A stretch of 64,000 nucleotides of DNA from Nemopilema nomurai (GCA_003864495.1 ML133489.1:29497-93496), one strand, 5' to 3'; positions 23,708 to 34,713 are shown, counted from the stretch's first letter. The notes: generated by a model not told the origin, from the letters alone. Program-made: numbers and translations.

Positions 23708-25007
23708 GTCGCTCTAAAACGAGTTTGGCAAAACAATGCCCACAGGAAGGAACACTTCTCTGCACACGCTCTTCGAACTGATGTCTGAAGTTGAAGACTC
23801 GCCATCGAACGTTCATCATTTCCGTCTCGCGTTCATCAAACATGGAGCCTTTGATGAAAGTGATGGGTGCTTTTGCAGTGGCAAAGACGGGAGTGCCAAG
23901 GCTGAGCTCGATATCCTTGCTATAGGATGTCTTAGGAGCAGCGAAGTGGACAACTGCACCTTCGAGCAACTGCAGCATGTCACTCCACGGAAGTATGACA
24001 GGTGACCATCTAAAATCATTGAGAAATATAACCTCCTTTTCTTCGACTCCAAGCCATGCATAGGAACATGTGGCTGGAGAAAGAAAGGCGTTATAAACAA
24101 CCCTGACTGGGTCGAGGATAAAGGTTTTGCCGCAATTCGCTGGGCCACAAATGTAAATATTTCGGCCCTTGCCACGACCTTTGTCGAGTAACGTAAAGAT
24201 GGCCTCGGCAAAAACAGGTTGGTCGATTGAATTTTTCTCTAGTATTTCTAAGGCACATTGGAGCCATTCCCCCTTGCAGACACAGGGAGAAGCCAGCTGT
24301 TGCTGCAAGATCTGAACCCTTGTCATTCCTGCTCTTTGTAGCTTCGAATTTGCCATCTCCATCTCCCACGTCGTATCCAGCAATTCCCTGATTTTCTTAT
24401 CGCTTCGTCCTAGGACAAAGTCGTACAGACGCGAGTCCCCTTGGTCTACAGAGGATCTTGCAAGGCCAAGCAGCTCCAAGCGAGAATGCACTTTGTGCTT
24501 GATGGCCATCCTGGCAACATCAGGATTCGATAGACGCTTTGGTTTTTTGGACCTTTTAGAACATTTATTCCTTTTAGCTCTTGTAGCCTCTGCTGTTTTT
24601 GGAGCTGCTACATGAGGATGTTGCTCGCTTTTAATAAAAGCCCCGTCTTCCTTCGCAACATAATTGAAGGCAGTGTGGTAGCCACTGTGGCCAGAAAAGT
24701 TAACAGTAATTTTGTGGCGATCATTTAGATGCGTTTTTACCTTCACCCACCTTTGAATACGGTCGAGAAGGACACACATATGAAAATGATATGCACCATT
24801 CTTGTGCTGCTCCATACAGCATGCCCATTGCTCCACAGTAGCATTGGTGCTTTCGTTAAAAGCATTTACCACGATTGTGGAGAACTTTTCGCGGTCAAAG
24901 ATTTTAGTGTCCGCATCACTGTATGTAATCAGGTAAACTTTTCTCACAACACGTCTTCCAAGATTTTCTGGTGCTTCCACCTCGTTAGATTGAGTTCCAG
25001 TTGCCAT
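23703..25007 (-). CDS. Rep protein: HUH endonuclease plus SF3 helicase (unit 1)
   Basis: 434 aa, same product as the reference copy at 37483-38787. In this unit the frame is also open upstream to 25202 (in units 2 and 3 further still), because one T is absent just before the ATG. A possible leader intron has a GTGAGT donor at 25154 and a TTTTTTGCCAG acceptor ending at 25050. I keep the ATG at 25007, since later units have a TAA directly before it. Confidence 0.88.
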   Translation of the reverse strand: MATGTQSNEVEAPENLGRRVVRKVYLITYSDADTKIFDREKFSTIVVNAFNESTNATVEQWACCMEQHKNGAYHFHMCVLLDRIQRWVKVKTHLNDRHKITVNFSGHSGYHTAFNYVAKEDGAFIKSEQHPHVAAPKTAEATRAKRNKCSKRSKKPKRLSNPDVARMAIKHKVHSRLELLGLARSSVDQGDSRLYDFVLGRSDKKIRELLDTTWEMEMANSKLQRAGMTRVQILQQQLASPCVCKGEWLQCALEILEKNSIDQPVFAEAIFTLLDKGRGKGRNIYICGPANCGKTFILDPVRVVYNAFLSPATCSYAWLGVEEKEVIFLNDFRWSPVILPWSDMLQLLEGAVVHFAAPKTSYSKDIELSLGTPVFATAKAPITFIKGSMFDERETEMMNVRWRVFNFRHQFEERVQRSVPSCGHCFAKLVLERQ

Positions 25008-25440
25008 ATAATAAACGTAGTATGTTGCGTAAATTTTCAAATTGCACGACTGGCAAAAAAATTGGCAGTTATTACCTCGATCGCTTTTGTACACAGCCTC
25101 GATCTCAAAACGCCTCGGCTTACGTTTATTGGAGCTTCTCAAAGTTTTACTCACGTAAAAAAATTTTTTATTCTGAAACAAGCTTAAAATGTTTTTGTCC
25201 ATTGTCCATGCCCAATTTCCAGTTCCCTTTGAGTAACATTTTCATAATGTAGCTAGATAAGTCAATAAAGTAGCTCTTTTCAATAGGACTTATCAATAAA
25301 AGTGCTACTATTCTAGCCTCCTTTAACTATGCAATTTTTCATAATAAGTCTAATATACTCAAGTTGACGTACGTGAAAATCTAACTAGATCACTTTTCCA
25401 AGCAAATTTGATTCTTCATGGATGCTTATGGGTAACAAAG

Positions 25441-25485
25441 TTGATCCCCGGGGGTCACGGTATTCTAGTATTCAAGAATCAAGAA
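25441..25485. repeat. GC palindrome and short stem-loop near the right end (unit 1)
   Basis: A near-palindrome GATCCCCGGGGGTC is followed by ATTCT-AGTATTCA-AGAAT, a 5-bp stem with an 8-nt loop. The G-run length varies between units. The loop with its preceding T (TAGTATTCA) resembles, but does not match, the nonanucleotide of CRESS-DNA virus origins (TAGTATTAC type). The function is a guess. Confidence 0.35.
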
Positions 25486-25534
25486 CACCCCCATAGCTTA
25501 AAACTGGCTTGGAATTTTGAAAAAATAACCTGAA

Positions 25535-25618
25535 AAATGAGATCAGCGCCATCGAAAACCTATGGTTTGATAATGGTTTTGGGGTCATTATTAACAGTTT
25601 TGAATAAAAATTTCAGAC
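25535..25618. repeat. Right terminal inverted repeat of the element (unit 1), bipartite
   Basis: The inner part at 25535-25560 (ATCAGCGCCATCGAAAA) and outer part at 25595-25618 (ending AAATTTCAGAC) are the inverse of the left-end parts. The next unit's palindromic module follows at once. Confidence 0.85.
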
Positions 25619-25891
25619 AATGCCTGCCAAAAGTCCTTGGAACACCTCATTATTTTCTCTGGTTTTCGCATTTTTCATTTCCTTGACACGCCACAAGCTG
25701 TTAATCCCCCTCCTCCCCCTAAAACAATGTTGGTAACAAAGTAAAGCATCCAGTCAATCTGGGGAAAAAGTTTGGTCTAAAATTGACGCTTCGTTTAGCA
25801 GCAACACAACATTGTTCGAAGGGGGGAGGGGGATAAGTGAACGCGAGTCAAAGAATTGTCGTAAGTGTGCCAACAATTTTGGCAGGCATTG
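25618..25891. repeat. Palindromic junction module (units 1/2)
   Basis: 274 bp, between CAGA of unit 1's right end and TCTG of unit 2's left end. Together with those ends it makes a perfect inverted repeat of at least 25 bp at its borders. Confidence 0.85.
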
Positions 25892-26416
25892 TCTGAAATT
25901 TTTTTTGAAAACTGGGGGTTTTTGAAAAATAAAGGCTATTTGACATGGGGTTTTCGATGGCGCTGATTTCATTTCTGGCAAAAAAAGTTTAATTTTTTCA
26001 GACCCAGTAGGGGTTTCAGGGGGTTGGGTCTAATTAGTGCTTGTCTTGGCACCTTTCAATGCAATAAACAGCACTTCATGCTCATGGGACTTTTCATTCA
26101 TATTTTAAGCTTGGAAAACTATTCACCAATAAGAATAGAAGAAATTTGGCGAATTAGAATAAAATTGGCTAATTAGAATATGCAAAAAGGTCATTTCAAA
26201 GAAACACGATTTTTCTTTGTTATGATTGAAATTACTTCACACTAAGTATGAAAGGGTGCATCGGTCGCTTTTCAATGGATTGTTGCAAAATATGTCTAAA
26301 TATAGAATAGAATTTAATTATACGACACGTGTTTCTGGAGAAAAAAAGTATAAAATCCCTAGATTTAGAGCAATCAGATCTAACAGAGGACTCACATCTA
26401 CAGAGGATTACTCTTG

Positions 26417-27508
26417 ATGCTTCAGAGGATGGTCTTCCATACAAAGATAAGTGCAAAGACACGGGCCTATGCCTACTATCTACGATTAGAGAGAGGAATA
26501 TCGTATCGGAAAGTTGCTGATATTTGCAAAATATCTCCTTCGAGTGTTGTACGAATTTCTCGAGAAGGTCTTCAGGTGAAACAACACAAAGAACGAGCTG
26601 GACGACCATCAGTTATGAACAAGAGAGAAAGGGCAAGATTTCTTAGAACATTCAAACGAATGAGGAATGAAAATTCAAATATCAAAATGATGGATATAGC
26701 CAAGGAGAGTGAAATAACACGCAACGTTAGCTACCGGACACTCGTTAGAGTTTTGAATCAAGCGGGGTACAAGTGCTTACGGCCGAGACGCAAAGGAGTC
26801 TTATCGTCTGCAGATAGAAGACAAAGAGTTCGCTATGCCAAAGAGGCCCTTCGAACACACGACCAAAGGTTTTGGTGTGACGAAGTTCTCGTTTATTTGG
26901 ATGCAGTTTCATTTGTACACAAACAGAATCCCTACAGAGATGCATTGACGCCATGTGGAAGAATCTGGAGAAAATCAAGTGAGGGACTGGAATATACGAC
27001 AAAAGGAAGCAAAAGCCTACCTGAGGGGCGGAGGTTGCATGTCATGGTGGGCGTTGGATTTTCTTCAGGGGTAGTAATTGCCGAAGAATACGAGAAGATG
27101 AATGGAAGGTGGTTTGCAAAGTTTGCAGAAAATACTTTACAGCATGTACTTTTAGAATGCGCTCATTTCAAAAAGAGGGACAAACTGCTTTTTGTAATGG
27201 ATAATGACCCAAGTCAAAACAGCAGAATAGCCAAAGATATGTTGAACGAAATTGGTGCAGAAGTCGTAAAACCCCCGAGATAACCAGACTTGAATCCAAT
27301 AGAGAATGTATTTCACAACGTAAAACGACAGATGACTAAAGAAGCGCTTAGGGGAAGAATAGAGAAGGAGGACTTCAACGGCTTCAGAAAGAGGGTACTG
27401 AGGACACTTGCCAATTTCAATACTTCTGTCATCGATTCAACGATAAAATCTATGCACGAGCGCCTGAAAATGGTTGTACGTAACGAAGGACACAGAACAA
27501 AGTACTAG
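26417..27508 (+). pseudogene. Tc1/mariner-like transposase, nonsense mutation (unit 2)
   Basis: Three bases (one Ile codon) are missing near 27270, and the following TCA codon is TAA. The protein stops just before the DLNPIEN segment with the catalytic Glu. A private Val-to-Met change (KMMDIAK) lies at about 26687. Otherwise identical to intact copies. Confidence 0.85.
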
Positions 27509-27810
27509 ATTAACTTTATAATGTTTAATACTGATTGATGGCTCTTGCATTGCAACGCTAACCAATAAAGTAGATGAATAGAATCGTTCCATGGTGCTGC
27601 TCCTCCGCACCGACAGCCAGGTGACAATAGAAATGTTTCATTTTTCCCACTTATTCTTTAATTTCTCATGTACACAATATTTTTTTTCATCAAAAAACTT
27701 TCGCATTCTGATTTAAATTTGCTATTCGTTATTTGTAGCGCTTCTCTTCATCTAAAAAGCCGCTTGTTTGCTAGCAAGCAAAGGCGCGAGTTGAAAAGTG
27801 TCTGTTCTCC

Positions 27811-28211
27811 ACGGTTTACCCCACGGTTTACCATTTGTAAAATGCTTATAACTTTGTTGTTAACTTGAGAAAATTAATTTTTTTTTTGTAAGAAGTGGTG
27901 CAATGCTTTTATGAAGGTAATTGTCAACTTTGATGTAGCTTTGATAAGTGCGAAACGAGAAAATCGAGAAATGGTCCACGGTTTACCCTTTTTGCAATTC
28001 AAATTTGATGTCTTCAGAAGCTTTCTCATTTTCAACGGTTTACCATACAGTTCCGTAAATTTCTTCCCTCAAAGCGAAGATATTCTAAAGAAAAGTTCAT
28101 GTCTGGGTAGGTTTCGTAGAAGCACCACTTCTATAAAAAGATGGGAGCAAATAGTTCACGTGCTGATGAATAAATGGGGAAAAAGTGCCACGGTTTACCA
28201 TACGGTTTACC
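27811..28211. promoter_or_regulatory. Iteron-like array (unit 2)
   Basis: Six ACGGTTTACC motifs with the same spacing as in unit 1. Confidence 0.6.
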
Positions 28212-28384
28212 ATTTGGACGACCATTCGGGGATGCATCGCAGCACAAGAATGTGCTCGAGACATTGCCACTGCCTAGGTGGTCTTTGTTAAGTATCAAGA
28301 CTTTATTGAAGACAATAGCAATCCAGCATAGTAAATCAAGAAAAAACAAAGCATGCGATCATTAATGACAGTGGATGTCACTTT

Positions 28385-29689
28385 TTATTGTCGCTCTAAA
28401 ACGAGTTTGGCAAAACAATGCCCACAGGAAGGAACACTTCTCTGCACACGCTCTTCGAACTGATGTCTGAAGTTGAAGACTCGCCATCGAACGTTCATCA
28501 TTTCCGTCTCGCGTTCATCAAACATGGAGCCTTTGATGAAAGTGATGGGTGCTTTTGCAGTGGCAAAGACGGGAGTGCCAAGGCTGAGCTCGATATCCTT
28601 GCTATAGGATGTCTTAGGAGCAGCGAAGTGGACAACTGCACCTTCGAGCAACTGCAGCATGTCACTCCACGGAAGTATGACAGGTGACCATCTAAAATCA
28701 TTGAGAAATATAACCTCCTTTTCTTCGACTCCAAGCCATGCATAGGAACATGTGGCTGGAGAAAGAAAGGCGTTATAAACAACCCTGACTGGGTCGAGGA
28801 TAAAGGTTTTGCCGCAATTCGCTGGGCCACAAATGTAAATATTTCGGCCCTTGCCACGACCTTTGTCGAGTAACGTAAAGATGGCCTCGGCAAAAACAGG
28901 TTGGTCGATTGAATTTTTCTCTAGTATTTCTAAGGCACATTGGAGCCATTCCCCCTTGCAGACACAGGGAGAAGCCAGCTGTTGCTGCAAGATCTGAACC
29001 CTTGTCATTCCTGCTCTTTGTAGCTTCGAATTTGCCATCTCCATCTCCCACGTCGTATCCAGCAATTCCCTGATTTTCTTATCGCTTCGTCCTAGGACAA
29101 AGTCGTACAGACGCGAGTCCCCTTGGTCTACAGAGGATCTTGCAAGGCCAAGCAGCTCCAAGCGAGAATGCACTTTGTGCTTGATGGCCATCCTGGCAAC
29201 ATCAGGATTCGATAGACGCTTTGGTTTTTTGGACCTTTTAGAACATTTATTCCTTTTAGCTCTTGTAGCCTCTGCTGTTTTTGGAGCTGCTACATGAGGA
29301 TGTTGCTCGCTTTTAATAAAAGCCCCGTCTTCCTTCGCAACATAATTGAAGGCAGTGTGGTAGCCACTGTGGCCAGAAAAGTTAACAGTAATTTTGTGGC
29401 GATCATTTAGATGCGTTTTTACCTTCACCCACCTTTGAATACGGTCGAGAAGGACACACATATGAAAATGATATGCACCATTCTTGTGCTGCTCCATACA
29501 GCATGCCCATTGCTCCACAGTAGCATTGGTGCTTTCGTTAAAAGCATTTACCACGATTGTGGAGAACTTTTCGCGGTCAAAGATTTTAGTGTCCGCATCA
29601 CTGTATGTAATCAGGTAAACTTTTCTCACAACACGTCTTCCAAGATTTTCTGGTGCTTCCACCTCGTTAGATTGAGTTCCAGTTGCCAT
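28385..29689 (-). CDS. Rep protein: HUH endonuclease plus SF3 helicase (unit 2)
   Basis: 434 aa, predicted product identical to the reference copy. As in units 1 and 3, the leader frame is open upstream, to 29980, beginning at a TTG rather than an ATG. Confidence 0.88.
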   Translation of the reverse strand: MATGTQSNEVEAPENLGRRVVRKVYLITYSDADTKIFDREKFSTIVVNAFNESTNATVEQWACCMEQHKNGAYHFHMCVLLDRIQRWVKVKTHLNDRHKITVNFSGHSGYHTAFNYVAKEDGAFIKSEQHPHVAAPKTAEATRAKRNKCSKRSKKPKRLSNPDVARMAIKHKVHSRLELLGLARSSVDQGDSRLYDFVLGRSDKKIRELLDTTWEMEMANSKLQRAGMTRVQILQQQLASPCVCKGEWLQCALEILEKNSIDQPVFAEAIFTLLDKGRGKGRNIYICGPANCGKTFILDPVRVVYNAFLSPATCSYAWLGVEEKEVIFLNDFRWSPVILPWSDMLQLLEGAVVHFAAPKTSYSKDIELSLGTPVFATAKAPITFIKGSMFDERETEMMNVRWRVFNFRHQFEERVQRSVPSCGHCFAKLVLERQ

Positions 29690-30292
29690 ATAATAAACGT
29701 AGTATGTTGCGTAAATTTTCAAATTGCACGACTGGCAAAAAAATTGGCAGTTATTACCTCGATCGCTTTTGTACACAGCCTCGATCTCAAAACGCCTCGG
29801 CTTACGTTTATTGGAGCTTCTCAAAGTTTTACTCACGTAAAAAAATTTTTTATTCTGAAACAAGCTTAAAATGTTTTTGTCCATTGTCCATGCCCAATTT
29901 CCAGTTTCCCTTTGAGTAAACATTTTCATAATGTAGCTAGATAAGTCAATAAAGTAGCTCTTTTCAATAGGACTTATCAATAAAAGTGCTACTATTCTAG
30001 CCTCCTTTAACTATGCAATTTTTCATAATAAGTCTAATATACTCAAGTTGACGTACGTGAAAATCTAACTAGATCACTTTTCCAAGCAAATTTGATTCTT
30101 CATGGATGCTTATGGGTAACAAAGTTGATCCCGGGGGGTCACGGTATTCTAGTATTCAAGAATCAAGAACACCCCCATAGCTTAAAACTGGCTTGGAATT
30201 TTGAAAAAATAACCTGAAAAATGAGATCAGCGCCATCGAAAACCTATGGTTTGATAATGGTTTTGGGTCATTATTAACAGTTTGAATAAAAA

Positions 30293-30309
30293 TTTCAGAC
30301 AGTCTGAAA
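30293..30309. repeat. Short junction, units 2/3
   Basis: TTTCAGACAGTCTGAAA: the two element ends (CAGAC and GTCTG) meet with a single A between them. No palindromic module and no TA. Confidence 0.85.
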
Positions 30310-30827
30310 TTTTTTTTGAAAACTGGGGGTTTTTGAAAAATAAAGGCTATTTGACATGGGGTTTTCGATGGCGCTGATTTCATTTCTGGCAAAAAAAGTT
30401 TAATTTTTTCAGACCCAGTAGGGGTTTCAGGGGGTTGGGTCTAATTAGTGCTTGTCTTGGCACCTTTCAATGCAATAAACAGCACTTCATGCTCATGGGA
30501 CTTTTCATTCATATTTTAAGCTTGGAAAACTATTCACCAATAAGAATAGAAGAAATTTGGCGAATTAGAATAAAATTGGCTAATTAGAATATGCAAAAAG
30601 GTCATTTCAAAGAAACACGATTTTTCTTTGTTATGATTGAAATTACTTCACACTAAGTATGAAAGGGTGCATCGGTCGCTTTTCAATGGATTGTTGCAAA
30701 ATATGTCTAAATATAGAATAGAATTTAATTATACGACACGTGTTTCTGGAGAAAAAAAGTATAAAATCCCTAGATTTAGAGCAATCAGATCTAACAGAGG
30801 ACTCACATCTACAGAGGATTACTCTTG

Positions 30828-31925
30828 ATGCTTCAGAGGATGGTCTTCCATACAAAGATAAGTGCAAAGACACGGGCCTATGCCTACTATCTACGATTAG
30901 AGAGAGGAATATCGTATCGGAAAGTTGCTGATATTTGCAAAATATCTCCTTCGAGTGTTGTACGAATTTCTCGAGAAGGTCTTCAGGTGAAACAACACAA
31001 AGAACGAGCTGGACGACCATCAGTTATGAACAAGAGAGAAAGGGCAAGATTTCTTAGAACATTCAAACGAATGAGGAATGAAAATTCAAATATCAAAGTG
31101 ATGGATATAGCCAAGGAGAGTGAAATAACACGCAACGTTAGCTACCGGACACTCGTTAGAGTTTTGAATCAAGCGGGGTACAAGTGCTTACGGCCGAGAC
31201 GCAAAGGAGTCTTATCGTCTGCAGATAGAAGACAAAGAGTTCGCTATGCCAAAGAGGCCCTTCGAACACACGACCAAAGGTTTTGGTGTGACGAAGTTCT
31301 CGTTTATTTGGATGCAGTTTCATTTGTACACAAACAGAATCCCTACAGAGATGCATTGACGCCATGTGGAAGAATCTGGAGAAAATCAAGTGAGGGACTG
31401 GAATATACGACAAAAGGAAGCAAAAGCCTACCTGAGGGGCGGAGGTTGCATGTCATGGTGGGCGTTGGATTTTCTTCAGGGGTAGTAATTGCCGAAGAAT
31501 ACGAGAAGATGAATGGAAGGTGGTTTGCAAAGTTTGCAGAAAATACTTTACAGCATGATGTACTTTTAGAATGCGCTCATTTCAAAAAGAGGGACAAACT
31601 GCTTTTTGTAATGGATAATGACCCAAGTCAAAACAGCAGAATAGCCAAAGATATGTTGAACGAAATTGGTGCAGAAGTCGTAAAAATACCCCCGAGATCA
31701 CCAGACTTGAATCCAATAGAGAATGTATTTCACAACGTAAAACGACAGATGACTAAAGAAGCGCTTAGGGGAAGAATAGAGAAGGAGGACTTCAACGGCT
31801 TCAGAAAGAGGGTACTGAGGACACTTGCCAATTTCAATACTTCTGTCATCGATTCAACGATAAAATCTATGCACGAGCGCCTGAAAATGGTTGTACGTAA
31901 CGAAGGACACAGAACAAAGTACTAG
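30828..31925 (+). CDS. Tc1/mariner-like DD34E transposase (unit 3)
   Basis: 365 aa, full frame. Differs from the reference copy by one inserted Asp (duplicated ATG triplet near 31556, giving LQHDVLL) between the first and second catalytic Asp. All catalytic residues are present. Confidence 0.9.
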   Translation: MLQRMVFHTKISAKTRAYAYYLRLERGISYRKVADICKISPSSVVRISREGLQVKQHKERAGRPSVMNKRERARFLRTFKRMRNENSNIKVMDIAKESEITRNVSYRTLVRVLNQAGYKCLRPRRKGVLSSADRRQRVRYAKEALRTHDQRFWCDEVLVYLDAVSFVHKQNPYRDALTPCGRIWRKSSEGLEYTTKGSKSLPEGRRLHVMVGVGFSSGVVIAEEYEKMNGRWFAKFAENTLQHDVLLECAHFKKRDKLLFVMDNDPSQNSRIAKDMLNEIGAEVVKIPPRSPDLNPIENVFHNVKRQMTKEALRGRIEKEDFNGFRKRVLRTLANFNTSVIDSTIKSMHERLKMVVRNEGHRTKY

Positions 31926-32222
31926 ATTAACTTTATAATGTTTAATACTGATTGATTGCATTGCAACGCTAACCAATAAAGTAGATGAATAGAATCGTTC
32001 CATGGTGCTGCTCCTCCGCACCGACAGCCAGGTGACAATAGAAATGTTTCATTTTTTCCCACTTATTCTTTAATTTCTCATGTACACAATATTTTTTTTC
32101 ATCAAAAAACTTTCGCATTCTGATTTAAATTTGCTATTCGTTATTTGTAGCGCTTCTCTTCATCTAAAAAGCCGCTTGTTTGCTAGCAAGCAAAGGCGCG
32201 AGTTGAAAAGTGTCTGTTCTCC

Positions 32223-32623
32223 ACGGTTTACCCCACGGTTTACCATTTGTAAAATGCTTATAACTTTGTTGTTAACTTGAGAAAATTAATTTTTTTTTTG
32301 TAAGAAGTGGTGCAATGCTTTTATGAAGGTAATTGTCAACTTTGATGTAGCTTTGATAAGTGCGAAACGAGAAAATCGAGAAATGGTCCACGGTTTACCC
32401 TTTTTGCAATTCAAATTTGATGTCTTCAGAAGCTTTCTCATTTTCAACGGTTTACCATACAGTTCCGTAAATTTCTTCCCTCAAAGCGAAGATATTCTAA
32501 AGAAAAGTTCATGTCTGGGTAGGTTTCGTAGAAGCACCACTTCTATAAAAAGATGGGAGCAAATAGTTCACGTGCTGATGAATAAATGGGGAAAAAGTGC
32601 CACGGTTTACCATACGGTTTACC
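32223..32623. promoter_or_regulatory. Iteron-like array (unit 3)
   Basis: Six ACGGTTTACC motifs, spacing unchanged. Confidence 0.6.
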
Positions 32624-32796
32624 ATTTGGACGACCATTCGGGGATGCATCGCAGCACAAGAATGTGCTCGAGACATTGCCACTGCCTAGGTGGTCTTTGT
32701 TAAGTATCAAGACTTTATTGAAGACAATAGCAATCCAGCATAGTAAATCAAGAAAAAACAAAGCATGCGATCATTAATGACAGTGGATGTCACTTT

Positions 32797-34101
32797 TTAT
32801 TGTCGCTCTAAAACGAGTTTGGCAAAACAATGCCCACAGGAAGGAACACTTCTCTGCACACGCTCTTCGAACTGATGTCTGAAGTTGAAGACTCGCCATC
32901 GAACGTTCATCATTTCCGTCTCGCGTTCATCAAACATGGAGCCTTTGATGAAAGTGATGGGTGCTTTTGCAGTGGCAAAGACGGGAGTGCCAAGGCTGAG
33001 CTCGATATCCTTGCTATAGGATGTCTTAGGAGCAGCGAAGTGGACAACTGCACCTTCGAGCAACTGCAGCATGTCACTCCACGGAAGTATGACAGGTGAC
33101 CATCTAAAATCATTGAGAAATATAACCTCCTTTTCTTCGACTCCAAGCCATGCATAGGAACATGTGGCTGGAGAAAGAAAGGCGTTATAAACAACCCTGA
33201 CTGGGTCGAGGATAAAGGTTTTGCCGCAATTCGCTGGGCCACAAATGTAAATATTTCGGCCCTTGCCACGACCTTTGTCGAGTAACGTAAAGATGGCCTC
33301 GGCAAAAACAGGTTGGTCGATTGAATTTTTCTCTAGTATTTCTAAGGCACATTGGAGCCATTCCCCCTTGCAGACACAGGGAGAAGCCAGCTGTTGCTGC
33401 AAGATCTGAACCCTTGTCATTCCTGCTCTTTGTAGCTTCGAATTTGCCATCTCCATCTCCCACGTCGTATCCAGCAATTCCCTGATTTTCTTATCGCTTC
33501 GTCCTAGGACAAAGTCGTACAGACGCGAGTCCCCTTGGTCTACAGAGGATCTTGCAAGGCCAAGCAGCTCCAAGCGAGAATGCACTTTGTGCTTGATGGC
33601 CATCCTGGCAACATCAGGATTCGATAGACGCTTTGGTTTTTTGGACCTTTTAGAACATTTATTCCTTTTAGCTCTTGTAGCCTCTGCTGTTTTTGGAGCT
33701 GCTACATGAGGATGTTGCTCGCTTTTAATAAAAGCCCCGTCTTCCTTCGCAACATAATTGAAGGCAGTGTGGTAGCCACTGTGGCCAGAAAAGTTAACAG
33801 TAATTTTGTGGCGATCATTTAGATGCGTTTTTACCTTCACCCACCTTTGAATACGGTCGAGAAGGACACACATATGAAAATGATATGCACCATTCTTGTG
33901 CTGCTCCATACAGCATGCCCATTGCTCCACAGTAGCATTGGTGCTTTCGTTAAAAGCATTTACCACGATTGTGGAGAACTTTTCGCGGTCAAAGATTTTA
34001 GTGTCCGCATCACTGTATGTAATCAGGTAAACTTTTCTCACAACACGTCTTCCAAGATTTTCTGGTGCTTCCACCTCGTTAGATTGAGTTCCAGTTGCCA
34101 T
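32797..34101 (-). CDS. Rep protein: HUH endonuclease plus SF3 helicase (unit 3)
   Basis: 434 aa, identical product. Last unit, reading rightward, with the open upstream leader (to 34392); from unit 4 on, an extra T creates a TAA before the ATG. Confidence 0.88.
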   Translation of the reverse strand: MATGTQSNEVEAPENLGRRVVRKVYLITYSDADTKIFDREKFSTIVVNAFNESTNATVEQWACCMEQHKNGAYHFHMCVLLDRIQRWVKVKTHLNDRHKITVNFSGHSGYHTAFNYVAKEDGAFIKSEQHPHVAAPKTAEATRAKRNKCSKRSKKPKRLSNPDVARMAIKHKVHSRLELLGLARSSVDQGDSRLYDFVLGRSDKKIRELLDTTWEMEMANSKLQRAGMTRVQILQQQLASPCVCKGEWLQCALEILEKNSIDQPVFAEAIFTLLDKGRGKGRNIYICGPANCGKTFILDPVRVVYNAFLSPATCSYAWLGVEEKEVIFLNDFRWSPVILPWSDMLQLLEGAVVHFAAPKTSYSKDIELSLGTPVFATAKAPITFIKGSMFDERETEMMNVRWRVFNFRHQFEERVQRSVPSCGHCFAKLVLERQ

Positions 34102-34713
34102 ATAATAAACGTAGTATGTTGCGTAAATTTTCAAATTGCACGACTGGCAAAAAAATTGGCAGTTATTACCTCGATCGCTTTTGTACACAGCCTCGATCTC
34201 AAAACGCCTCGGCTTACGTTTATTGGAGCTTCTCAAAGTTTTACTCACGTAAAAAAATTTTTTATTCTGAAACAAGCTTAAAATGTTTTTGTCCATTGTC
34301 CATGCCCAATTTCCAGTTTCCCTTTGAGTAAACATTTTCATAATGTAGCTAGATAAGTCAATAAAGTAGCTCTTTTCAATAGGACTTATCAATAAAAGTG
34401 CTACTATTCTAGCCTCCTTTAACTATGCAATTTTTCATAATAAGTCTAATATACTCAAGTTGACGTACGTGAAAATCTAACTAGATCACTTTTCCAAGCA
34501 AATTTGATTCTTCATGGATGCTTATGGGTAACAAAGTTGATCCCCGGGGGTCACGGTATTCTAGTATTCAAGAATCAAGAACACCCCCATAGCTTAAAAC
34601 TGGCTTGGAATTTTGAAAAAATAACCTGAAAAATGAGATCAGCGCCATCGAAAACCTATGGTTTGATAATGGTTTTGGGGTCATTATTAACAGTTTTGAA
34701 TAAAAATTTCAGA

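Larger units (their letters stand above)
20932..25617. mobile_element. Array unit 1 (long type)
   Basis: 4686 bp. The only unit whose left edge touches host DNA. It has a 276-bp palindromic module, then the element proper from 21207. It is also the only long unit followed directly by another long unit. The transposase is frameshifted, Rep is open. The sequence near 25230 lacks bases found in other copies (GAGTAACATTTT instead of GAGTAAACATTTT). Confidence 0.9.
25618..30300. mobile_element. Array unit 2 (long type)
   Basis: 4683 bp. Transposase broken by a nonsense codon, Rep open. It ends at the first short junction. Its right end has shortened G and T runs (TTTTGGGTCA, CAGTTTGAATA) relative to other units. 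Confidence 0.9.
30301..34713. mobile_element. Array unit 3 (short type)
   Basis: 4413 bp, both genes open. Private marks: one extra codon in the transposase and a 6-bp deletion after its stop codon near 31954. Confidence 0.9.

Noticed and set aside
24729..25187. Open frames of 150-170 codons antisense to the Rep N-terminus
   Set aside because: They are reverse-strand shadows of the conserved Rep coding sequence and leader, with no motif of their own.
28385..29980. A 531-residue version of Rep
   Set aside because: It begins at a non-ATG codon, and units 4-9 have a stop immediately before the 434-residue start. The shorter product fits all copies.
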